Assembly (NCBI RefSeq): GCF_003314435.2
Contig: NZ_QNVY02000003.1
Location: forward strand, 1-64,000
Length of the DNA: 64,000 nucleotides
DNA from: Flavobacterium petrolei
GTDB taxonomy: Bacteria > Bacteroidota > Bacteroidia > Flavobacteriales > Flavobacteriaceae
Direction of reading: 5' to 3'
Made by a program: the position numbers and the translations under genes. The notes under the pieces were generated by a model that searched no databases, was not told the origin of the DNA, and was given only the letters and a program-made list of their open reading frames with translations. Positions 30,986 through 38,342 of the stretch are shown here, in pieces. Each line of letters begins with the position of its first letter. The first letter of the stretch is position 1.

Positions 30986-30995
30986 CAAGTACTTG
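30986..30995. promoter_or_regulatory. Short palindrome in the divergent rhodanese/Crp-Fnr promoter region
   Basis: CAAGTACTTG is a perfect 10-bp palindrome 84 bp before the regulator's ATG. It does not match the GTRAY...RTYAC sites. It could be an operator for another factor or chance. Confidence 0.25.
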
Positions 30996-31078
30996 CTACA
31001 ATTTTTAGTCGCAAAATCACTCTGTTTTTTTGAGTTTTTACACTACTTTTACATTATAAAACATAGAAAAAAACTAAA

Positions 31079-31705
31079 ATGCTTGATCCGATAAAGAAAA
31101 TATTTCCTTCCTTCTCTACTGAATTAGTAAAAGATGTTGATGCCAATGCTTCCATTCAGTCTTTCAAAGCTGGCGATATCATCATGCGAACCGGACAGTA
31201 TATCAAAAATACGGTACTGGTAATCAGTGGAAAAATAAAGGTATATCGCGAAGATGAAAATGGCGGTGAGTTTTTTATGTATTATTTGCAACCTGGGCAA
31301 GCCTGCGCCATTTCTATGATTTGTGCGACCAAAAATGAAAAAAGCCAAATCATGGCCAAAGTTGTTGAGGATGTCGAGTTGATTATGGTGCCTTTACCTT
31401 TGATGGATAAATGGATGATGCAACACCGCAGCTGGTATGAATTTGTTATAGATACGTACAGAAGTCGCTTTGAAGAAGTGCTGGAAGTCATTGACAGTAT
31501 CGCTTTTAGAGCCATGGACGAACGATTGGAATTTTATTTGAAACGCCATGCCGATGTTTGCGGTTGTAAAGAATTAAAACTTTCCCATCAGGAAATTGCC
31601 TCTGAACTGAATACCTCAAGAGAAGTAATTTCCCGTTTGTTAAAAAAAATGGAACAACGCGGCATTGTTTCCTTGCATCGCAATAATATTGAACTTTTAA
31701 AATAA
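31079..31705 (+). CDS. Crp/Fnr-family transcription regulator
   Basis: 208 residues: an N-terminal cyclic-nucleotide-type beta barrel (about 20-110), a long dimerisation helix (about 112-145) and a C-terminal winged helix. The recognition helix is HQEIASELNTSREVISRLLK, with Arg181, Glu182 and Arg186 at the positions with which E. coli CRP reads GTGA. It lacks the N-terminal Cys cluster of oxygen-sensing FNR. It has four cysteines in two close pairs: Cys76/Cys82 in the barrel and Cys161/Cys163 before the helix-turn-helix. It is the only Crp/Fnr gene in the window and lies just before a promoter with a fitting palindrome, so it is the best candidate regulator of the sulfur genes (inference). 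Confidence 0.88.
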   Translation: MLDPIKKIFPSFSTELVKDVDANASIQSFKAGDIIMRTGQYIKNTVLVISGKIKVYREDENGGEFFMYYLQPGQACAISMICATKNEKSQIMAKVVEDVELIMVPLPLMDKWMMQHRSWYEFVIDTYRSRFEEVLEVIDSIAFRAMDERLEFYLKRHADVCGCKELKLSHQEIASELNTSREVISRLLKKMEQRGIVSLHRNNIELLK

Positions 31706-31949
31706 ATTCTATCAATTCATCGAGAAAATCCATTTTTATAAATGCTGATTTTTCCGGGTGAATTATTCAAAAACTACTATTTTAAATCTGAATACCAATA
31801 CTTTAAATTTTAATTTATAAAAAATTCACTTTGTAAAATAATCACTAAGCTTCATTTTTGATTATCTTTAGTATTGTTTTTTGGGATTATTTTCAAAATA
31901 GAAAAAGTCACTCAATCAACTTTTTTTTTGGTTCCAAAATAAAAGCAAT
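31706..31949. other. Intergenic between the Crp/Fnr gene and the third MBL/rhodanese gene
   Basis: AT-rich, no ORF and no clear terminator seen. The only recognisable structure in the whole 31706-32018 gap is the operator/promoter that starts at 31950. Confidence 0.5.
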
Positions 31950-31993
31950 GTAACAATTGTCACTGTTTATCCTAAAAAACAGAAGTACATTTG
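31950..31993 (+). promoter_or_regulatory. Class II-type promoter P6: Crp/Fnr-like site plus -7 box
   Basis: Operator GTAACAATTGTCAC (31950-31963), 22 nt, then TACATTTG (31986-31993). AATTGTCAC is shared exactly with P1. The ATG at 32019 follows 25 nt later. Confidence 0.8.
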
Positions 31994-32018
31994 TACTATA
32001 AATTTAAAAAACGCAATC

Positions 32019-33434
32019 ATGCAAATAGAACAAATATATACCGGATGTTTAGCACAAGGTGCTTACTACATTACTTCAAATGGTGAAGCAGCCATTATTG
32101 ACCCGTTACGCGAAACTCAACCGTATTTGGATCGATTGGAAAGAGACGGCGTAAAATTGAAATACATTTTCGAAACTCATTTCCACGCTGATTTCGTTTC
32201 CGGCCATGTCGATTTGAGTCGTCAAACTGGTGCTCCTATCGTTTATGGTCCAAATGCTACCTGTGAATTTGATTGCATTTCTGCAAAAGACGGACAGGAA
32301 TTCAGCATTGGAAACATCAAAATAAAAGTATTGCACACTCCGGGACATACCATGGAAAGTTCCACTTTTTTATTGATTGACGAAAACGGAAAAGATCATG
32401 CTATTTTCTCTGGTGACACTTTGTTTATTGGCGATGTGGGAAGACCGGATTTAGCTCAAAAAGCGGCACACATGACGCAAGAACAATTGGCCGCTACCCT
32501 ATTCCATTCGTTACGAACAAAAATTATGACTTTGGCAGATGATGTTATTGTTTATCCGGCTCACGGTGCAGGAAGTGCCTGCGGAAAAAACATGAGCAAG
32601 GAAACCGTTTCTACCATTGGTGACCAAAAAGCCACTAATTATGCGTTGCGCGCCAATATGACAGAAGCCGAATTTGTACAAGAAGTGACCGAAGGTTTAT
32701 TGCCACCGCCAGCTTATTTTGGTATGAACGTGGCCATGAACAAAAAAGGATACGATAGTTTTGAGAATGTCTTGGATTTAGGAATGCGTGCTCTTTCTCC
32801 TTCAGAATTTGAAGTGGCTGCCGAAGAAACCGGAGCTTTACTATTAGACACTCGAAAAAACGGAGAATTTGCCAAAGGTTTTATTCCGCAATCTGTAAAT
32901 ATTGGGATCGATGGTGATTTTGCTCCTTGGGTAGGCGCATTAATTGCTGATGTGAAACAACCTATTCTGATTATTTGTGAAGTGGGTCAGGAAGAAGAAA
33001 CTGTTACACGCTTGAGCCGTGTAGGTTTTGACAACTTGATTGGACATTTAACAGGCGGTTTTGATGCTTGGGCAAAAGCCGGAAAAGAGATCGATACTGT
33101 AAATAGAATTTCAGCTGAACAATTTTCCAAGGAAGTGAAAATTGGCGAAAGCAAAATAATTGATATTCGTAAAGAAAGTGAATACTGCGCTGAGCATGTT
33201 GAGGAATCCTACAGCAAGCCATTAGCGGCTATTAATGAATGGATCAAAGATATTAATCCAAAAGAACATTTTTACTTGCATTGCGCCGGCGGATACCGCA
33301 GCATGATTGCAGCTTCGATTCTGCAAGCGCGTGGTTTTAGAAATTTCACCGAAATTGAAGGCGGTTTTAATGCTATTGCAAAAACAGATGTTCCTAAAAC
33401 GGATTTCGTTTGCCAAAGTAAAGTGTTAAAATAA
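32019..33434 (+). CDS. MBL-fold / double rhodanese protein, persulfide dioxygenase-like (paralog 3)
   Basis: 471 residues, collinear with and very close to the protein at 10712 over its full length (both have IEQIYTGC, THFHADFVSGH, HTPGHTMES, GDTLFIGDVGRPDLAQ). The first rhodanese again lacks the active Cys; the second keeps FYLHCAGGYRS. The same activity is expected: iron-dependent persulfide oxidation with sulfur transfer. It differs in context: it heads a likely operon with a DUF2892 protein and a thiol-methyltransferase-like protein. It has the same promoter architecture as the other two copies. Confidence 0.88.
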   Translation: MQIEQIYTGCLAQGAYYITSNGEAAIIDPLRETQPYLDRLERDGVKLKYIFETHFHADFVSGHVDLSRQTGAPIVYGPNATCEFDCISAKDGQEFSIGNIKIKVLHTPGHTMESSTFLLIDENGKDHAIFSGDTLFIGDVGRPDLAQKAAHMTQEQLAATLFHSLRTKIMTLADDVIVYPAHGAGSACGKNMSKETVSTIGDQKATNYALRANMTEAEFVQEVTEGLLPPPAYFGMNVAMNKKGYDSFENVLDLGMRALSPSEFEVAAEETGALLLDTRKNGEFAKGFIPQSVNIGIDGDFAPWVGALIADVKQPILIICEVGQEEETVTRLSRVGFDNLIGHLTGGFDAWAKAGKEIDTVNRISAEQFSKEVKIGESKIIDIRKESEYCAEHVEESYSKPLAAINEWIKDINPKEHFYLHCAGGYRSMIAASILQARGFRNFTEIEGGFNAIAKTDVPKTDFVCQSKVLK

Positions 33435-33458
33435 ATTAATTACTAAATAAAGTATACA

Positions 33459-33662
33459 ATGAAAAAAAACATGGGTTCAACAGACAAAATTATCCGCATC
33501 GCTATAGCAATACTTATTGCGATATTGTATTTTACCAATACTATCAGCGGTACACTTGCACTTGTTTTAGGAGCATTTGCAGTTATTTTTATAATCACCA
33601 GTTTTATCAGTTTTTGCCCATTGTACTCCCCGTTTGGAATTTCAACCCGAAAAAAAATATAA
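33459..33662 (+). CDS. DUF2892 (YgaP-like) small membrane protein
   Basis: 67 residues with two membrane segments. It starts KKNMGSTDKIIRI and has FCPLYSPFGIST after the second segment, the DUF2892 pattern. In YgaP the same module is fused to a rhodanese, which fits its place 24 nt after an MBL/rhodanese gene. Possibly it recruits rhodanese to the membrane (inference). Confidence 0.8.
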   Translation: MKKNMGSTDKIIRIAIAILIAILYFTNTISGTLALVLGAFAVIFIITSFISFCPLYSPFGISTRKKI

Positions 33663-33663
33663 C

Positions 33664-34287
33664 ATGTCCGACTTAAAATGTTCTAATACTTCTTGTGATA
33701 AACCGCTTGACGCTGCCTATTGGGAGGCGCAATATAAAGCCAAAACCACCGGTTGGGATTTAGGCCAAGTATCACCGCCAATACAAGCGTATGTGGATAC
33801 GGTTGCTGATAAAAACAGCCGTATTTTGATTCCTGGTTGTGGCAACAGTTATGAAGCAGAATATCTTCTGGAGCAAGGATTTACAAATATTACCGTTATC
33901 GATATTGCGCCGACACCAGTTGCCGTTTTAAAAGAAAAATTCAAAAATAATCCTAACATTCAGATTGTCTTGGGAGATTTCTTTGAACATCAAGGAAAAT
34001 ACGATTTGATTATTGAGCAGACTTTTTTCTGTGCTTTACCACCAACGATGCGTCAAAAATACGTTTGGAAAATGCACCAACTTTTGGCTGAAGAAGGAAT
34101 TTTAGCAGGATTACTTTTCAATAGAACGTTTGAATCTGGACCTCCTTTTGGCGGAAGCAAAGAAGAATATAAAAAGCTGTTTTCAGCTGTTTTTTATTTT
34201 ATAAAAATGGATTTATGCGATAATTCTATTGCACCAAGAGCGAATTCAGAATTATTTATCGAATTGAAAAAGAAAAGTTTAACATAA
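33664..34287 (+). CDS. TPMT/thiol-halide methyltransferase-like SAM enzyme
   Basis: 207 residues from ATG 33664, 1 nt after the preceding gene; the in-frame codons upstream lie inside that gene. SAM-binding motif is ILIPGCGNSYEAEYL with DIAPTPVAV. The N-terminal YWEAQYKAKTTGWDLGQVSPPI region and GPPFGGSKEEY match the TPMT superfamily branch that includes halide/thiol methyltransferases. Those S-methylate bisulfide, thiols or halides. Its place in a persulfide-oxidase operon points to methylation of sulfide or thiols (inference). An alternative is methylation of an unrelated small molecule. Confidence 0.75.
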   Translation: MSDLKCSNTSCDKPLDAAYWEAQYKAKTTGWDLGQVSPPIQAYVDTVADKNSRILIPGCGNSYEAEYLLEQGFTNITVIDIAPTPVAVLKEKFKNNPNIQIVLGDFFEHQGKYDLIIEQTFFCALPPTMRQKYVWKMHQLLAEEGILAGLLFNRTFESGPPFGGSKEEYKKLFSAVFYFIKMDLCDNSIAPRANSELFIELKKKSLT

Positions 34288-34425
34288 AACTAAGGAATGA
34301 GAATGAAAAGATCGGTTTTTAAAGTCCTCATAAATCCTCTTTTTTTTGTTCCTCTGTTTTAATAGTAATTTAAAACGTGGGATGTAGTCAATAAAATCAA
34401 TTAATCTTAAATAGATAAATTGAAA

Positions 34426-34541
34426 CACATAGAAACATAGAAAAAAGAGTTATATAGCCTAATTCATGGATTCACATAACTAAGGTTTCTTTAAAAAAGT
34501 GAAACGCCTTCCTAAATATTAAAAATCTATGTTTCTATGTG
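34426..34541. repeat. Palindromic element with 16-bp perfect terminal inverted repeats
   Basis: CACATAGAAACATAGA (34426-34441) and its exact complement (34526-34541) bound 84 bp. The interior has a smaller inverted repeat, AGTTAT (34448-34453) with ATAACT (34476-34481). It fills the otherwise empty 34288-34613 gap. Its form is like a dispersed REP/MITE-type element. Confidence 0.7.
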
Positions 34542-34613
34542 GTTAAAATTAAACGAAATATATGGTTCTTTATGATAAAACAATCATGAAAAACTAAATT
34601 CCCTTTAAAAAAA

Positions 34614-34811
34614 ATGAAAACATTACTATTCACAAATTGGCATATTATGCGCTGGGTTCGCCTTGTGTTTGCCTTATTTTTATTTGCACAAGCCTATATT
34701 TTGAAAGAATGGATGTTCATAGGTTTTGGACTATTTTTCTTCATTCAGGTAATTTTTAATTTTGGTTGTGGCGCAAATGGTTGTAGTATTCCTAACACTA
34801 AAAAACAATAA
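34614..34811 (+). CDS. Small membrane protein, DUF2892-like
   Basis: 65 residues with two hydrophobic segments (about 11-28 and 33-50) and a C-terminal FGCGANGCS with two Cys. It resembles the YgaP-type membrane module, but less clearly than the protein at 33459. Its stop is 2 nt before the thioredoxin ATG, so the two are translated from one message. The paired Cys next to a thioredoxin gene suggests a redox partnership (inference). Confidence 0.7.
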   Translation: MKTLLFTNWHIMRWVRLVFALFLFAQAYILKEWMFIGFGLFFFIQVIFNFGCGANGCSIPNTKKQ

Positions 34812-34813
34812 CG

Positions 34814-35116
34814 ATGAGTAATTTTGATACGATTATACAATCCGAAAAACCAGTTTTAATTGACTTTTTTGCCACCTGGTGCGGCCCATGTAAAATGCTT
34901 GGCCCCATTTTGAAAGAAGTAAAAGACAGCTTGGGAGATCGCGTTTCCATCATTAAAATTGATGTGGACAAAAACCAGCAAATCTCCAGTCAATATCAAG
35001 TTCGTGGAGTTCCTACAATGATTTTATTTCAAAACGGAAAACAGTTGTGGAGACAGTCCGGCGTGTTGACAAAGGAAGAAATCATTAAAACTATTTTAGA
35101 AAAAAGCAATCAATAA
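34814..35116 (+). CDS. trxA: Thioredoxin
   Basis: 100 residues, one thioredoxin domain without signal peptide. Active site FATWCGPCKML and cis-Pro loop VRGVPTMILF. It reduces disulfides in the cytoplasm. It follows the small membrane protein by 2 nt. Given the neighbours it may release sulfide from persulfidated proteins or reduce the rhodaneses. The gene symbol is generic; further thioredoxins are likely elsewhere in the genome. Confidence 0.9.
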   Translation: MSNFDTIIQSEKPVLIDFFATWCGPCKMLGPILKEVKDSLGDRVSIIKIDVDKNQQISSQYQVRGVPTMILFQNGKQLWRQSGVLTKEEIIKTILEKSNQ

Positions 35117-35126
35117 TGATTGCTTT
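35103..35126 (+). terminator. Terminator overlapping the thioredoxin stop codon
   Basis: Perfect 10-bp stem AAAGCAATCA/TGATTGCTTT (35103-35112 with 35117-35126). Its loop contains most of the TAA at 35114-35116; a T-rich stretch follows. Confidence 0.75.
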
Positions 35127-35267
35127 AAAAATATTTTTTTTTGAGTTTACTTATACTGAAAATCTAGGAAAAATTGAAATATAACTCATTTCTATTTTTG
35201 AAGATTCATACATTTATTAAGTTGGAAAAATAAATCTCGACTGTTATTTTTCCTATCTTAGTAATCT

Positions 35268-35999
35268 ATGGAAAACCCTCGTAAATATAGACTTTCTAAA
35301 TCCGAATCTTTATTTGTAAGAGGTCCCTTGACTCGTTTTAAAAACCTTTTCTTCATTTTTAAAGTGCTCTATAACTTCATCAGAGCTTTTCAGAAAATGC
35401 ATTTTATCGGACCTTGCGTGACCGTTTTTGGATCGGCACGTTTTGGACCGCAAACAGCACATTATAAAAGCGCTGAACGCATTGGTTCTGAAATAGCAAA
35501 ATTAGGATTTACAGTAATGACTGGCGGAGGCCCAGGATTGATGGAAGCCGCCAATAAAGGAGCTTACGAAGCAGGAGGTTATTCGGTAGGTTGTAATATT
35601 GTCCTTCCTGTGGAACAGAAACCAAATCCTTATCTTCATAAATGGATATACATTCCCTATTTCTTTGTGAGGAAAGTAATTCTGATCAAATATTCCTATG
35701 CTTTTGTGGTAATGCCGGGAGGAATTGGGACTTTAGATGAATTATTTGAAGCACTAACTTTAATTCAAAATAAAATAATCAGCGATTTCCCAATTGTTAT
35801 TTTCGACTCCGTTTATCATCAGGAATTGTGTCATCACATTCAAAAAATGGCAGACAATGAAAGCATCAGCCCTGAAGACATGAAGCTTTTATTCGTGACT
35901 GATTCCGTAGAAGAAGTGATGGAACACCTTAAAAAACATGCTATCAAAAAATTTGGTTTAAAAAAACATAAATATAAATCCTTATGGTTACTTGGTTGA
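35268..35999 (+). CDS. LOG-family (TIGR00730) Rossmann protein
   Basis: 243 residues. VFGSARFG, the nucleotide-binding MTGGGPGLMEAANKGA and the signature VMPGGIGTLDELFEALT identify the LOG/lysine-decarboxylase-like family, whose members act as cytokinin-riboside-monophosphate or nucleotide-monophosphate phosphoribohydrolases. The true substrate here is unknown. About 40 extra N-terminal residues precede the core, in keeping with the longer type of bacterial LOG proteins. Stands alone between a terminator and convergent sensor genes. Confidence 0.85.
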   Translation: MENPRKYRLSKSESLFVRGPLTRFKNLFFIFKVLYNFIRAFQKMHFIGPCVTVFGSARFGPQTAHYKSAERIGSEIAKLGFTVMTGGGPGLMEAANKGAYEAGGYSVGCNIVLPVEQKPNPYLHKWIYIPYFFVRKVILIKYSYAFVVMPGGIGTLDELFEALTLIQNKIISDFPIVIFDSVYHQELCHHIQKMADNESISPEDMKLLFVTDSVEEVMEHLKKHAIKKFGLKKHKYKSLWLLG

Positions 36000-36093
36000 A
36001 ATAAAGCTAATTTGCGTATTGTTTTCATTAAAAATTTCTAATAAAAACAAGATCGTTTATTGCTAATTAAGTCAAAGAAGTTCATTGTGTCCA

Positions 36094-38262
36094 TCAATTA
36101 TTTTCGCTCAATGTTTTATTTTTCAACCATTTATACAAAACCTCTTCTAAATTACATCTGATAATTGGTTTTGAAACATAATCGTCCATACCGGACTCCA
36201 AACATTTTTCTTTTTCTCCTAACATAATTCCAGCCGTCAAAGCAATAATAGGAATATTGTTGTATTTTTTTAAATGTTTGATTTCGGCAGTTGTTTGATA
36301 TCCATTTTTATGTGGCATCTGAATGTCCATCAAGATCAAATCGAGCTTCTCTTTTTTGTACATTTTAATTGCTTTTTTACCATCAGATGCTTCAAGAATA
36401 GTGCATCCCGGAAGTATCGATTTGAGTAATGTTTTTACCAAAAGCATATTGATTCGATTGTCCTCGACCACTAATATTTTTTTATCTGAGAAATTATCGG
36501 GAACAATCGTTGTATCTTCAATTGTGACTGTTATTTCATTTACATCGGAGGAAATTTCCTGAAGTGAACTATCTAATTCAACCTCAAAATAAAACTCACT
36601 TCCCTGCCCAAATTTACTTTTCAGTTTTAGTTCACTATTCATCAAACCTAAAAGTTGATTTGAAATGGCCAATCCAAGTCCTGTACCGCCAAATTTACGC
36701 GTGATAGAACAATCTTCCTGAATAAAAGATTGGAATACTTTTTCTTGATTTTCCTGTTTTATTCCAATGCCGCTATCCTTAACAGAAAAATTTAAAAGAC
36801 AGCGATTCTCGCCTCCGGAAATTATTTCACTGCTAATATCCAATCGTACAAATCCTGTAGTTGTGAATTTTAATGCGTTTCCAATTAAATTCACTAAAAT
36901 TTGTTTCAAGCGCACGGAATCAGCGAAAACAAAATTAGGGACAGACTCCTTACTATGTAGAATCAAATCTATTCCCTTTAATTCCGCTTGGTATTTAAAC
37001 ATATCAACAACATGATGCGCCAGTTCAACAAGGTTGATTTCCTCAATATTTAATTCTAATTTTCCGGATTCAATTTTCGAAAAATCTAAAATATTATTGA
37101 TGATTTCAATTAATATATTTGCTGATTCATGAACGGTATTCATGTATTCCCTCTGGTTTTCGTCCAGATTCGTTCTCATTAATAAATCAGTAAAACCAAT
37201 AATTCCGTTCAAAGGCGTACGAATTTCGTGACTCATGTTGGTCAAAAAACTGGATTTTGCTTTGTTCGCTGCTTCGGCTTGTTCTTTGGCTTTTATAAGT
37301 TCAATTTCCAGTTTTTTTAATTCTGTTATTTCGATGAAACTAATCACTACCTCATCAATTTCATCGCTGATATTAAAAACAGGAAAACCATTTACTAAGA
37401 ACCATCTCAAGTCTGTGCTATCTGTTTTAATAATTCCAACAATAAAATTATTAATTGGTCTTTTTGTGTGAATAATTTGATTGACTGGAAAATTTTCTGG
37501 TGCTAATGATTTATTATCCTCTTTTACAAATTTCCAAATTGGATGGGCAACATCCTCTTCTTTTATTTGTGCCTCACTCAAACCCATCAATTCGGAGGCT
37601 TTTGGATTCGAAAAAATGATTGCAGTATCTTTATTGTGTACAATTATTCCAACATCCAGATTGCTTAATAAATCGCGATACCGCTCTTCACTTTCTCGTA
37701 AAGCAGATTCAGTTTCTTTCAACTGGGTGATATCTAATATCGTAATTAACGCATGCTCTTTATACTCTAAAACGATTCCTGTCAAATAAACATTTACTGG
37801 AGTATTTTCATCCAAAAGCAATTCAACTTCGCAACATTCTTTTACAGTAGACTGAAAAACAGACTCTAAGAATTGATTAAAAACCGGCTTCGTCGCATTC
37901 GAAATAAAGAAACCAAATTGACTATTTACCAATTTAGATCTTTCTTTGCGCAGCAATTGTGAACCGGCGAGATTCAGTTCGACAACTGTTCCTGAACTTG
38001 TCAATGTAAAGTAGCCAGTAGGCGCAAATTCATATAATTCAGCATATTTTTGCCTAACACTTTCAGCTTCCTCTTTGGCAAGCATCAATTCTTCTTTTTG
38101 CATTTCAAGCTCAATCTGATGAACTTCTAATTCATGAATAAGCTTCAGAGTGTCGACTTCTGAAAGTTTAGAACTGTATTTAGATTCTTTACTGCGATGT
38201 AATTCTTCTGCTTTTTGTCTGATAATGACGCGGGCTTCGGTTTTATTTTCGATATTTTCCAT
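36094..38262 (-). CDS. Soluble hybrid histidine kinase (PAS-PAS-HisKA-HATPase-REC)
   Basis: 722 residues from ATG 38262; the ATG at 38319 adds a leader without homology. Order: a coiled-coil start (about 10-70), PAS (about 75-190), PAS (about 195-320), HisKA with MSHEIRTPLNGIIGF, HATPase with FGGTGLGLAISNQLL, and a receiver domain with MDIQMPHKNGYQ (phospho-Asp) near the C-terminus. No membrane segment. From the last PAS onward it closely matches the C-terminal part of the giant kinase at 42085-48492, so one arose from the other. It lies 80 bp downstream of the CheB-CheR-PAS gene and may share a transcript and signal with it. Confidence 0.9.
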   Translation of the reverse strand: MENIENKTEARVIIRQKAEELHRSKESKYSSKLSEVDTLKLIHELEVHQIELEMQKEELMLAKEEAESVRQKYAELYEFAPTGYFTLTSSGTVVELNLAGSQLLRKERSKLVNSQFGFFISNATKPVFNQFLESVFQSTVKECCEVELLLDENTPVNVYLTGIVLEYKEHALITILDITQLKETESALRESEERYRDLLSNLDVGIIVHNKDTAIIFSNPKASELMGLSEAQIKEEDVAHPIWKFVKEDNKSLAPENFPVNQIIHTKRPINNFIVGIIKTDSTDLRWFLVNGFPVFNISDEIDEVVISFIEITELKKLEIELIKAKEQAEAANKAKSSFLTNMSHEIRTPLNGIIGFTDLLMRTNLDENQREYMNTVHESANILIEIINNILDFSKIESGKLELNIEEINLVELAHHVVDMFKYQAELKGIDLILHSKESVPNFVFADSVRLKQILVNLIGNALKFTTTGFVRLDISSEIISGGENRCLLNFSVKDSGIGIKQENQEKVFQSFIQEDCSITRKFGGTGLGLAISNQLLGLMNSELKLKSKFGQGSEFYFEVELDSSLQEISSDVNEITVTIEDTTIVPDNFSDKKILVVEDNRINMLLVKTLLKSILPGCTILEASDGKKAIKMYKKEKLDLILMDIQMPHKNGYQTTAEIKHLKKYNNIPIIALTAGIMLGEKEKCLESGMDDYVSKPIIRCNLEEVLYKWLKNKTLSENN

Positions 38263-38342
38263 AAGTACACCTTTTTTAAATACTACTAATTTAATTGTCT
38301 GAAATTGGAAATTATACAACCTCTTTTAACTTACATACTATT

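Noticed and set aside
30798..31078. Autoregulation of the Crp/Fnr gene by its own motif
   Set aside because: No GTRAYAWWWGTYAC match is present in the divergent region; only an unrelated 10-bp palindrome.
31079..31705. Oxygen-sensing FNR or cAMP-binding CRP as the identity of the regulator
   Set aside because: The N-terminal Cys cluster of FNR is missing, and nothing in the sensor barrel lets me claim cAMP binding. Kept as Crp/Fnr family only.
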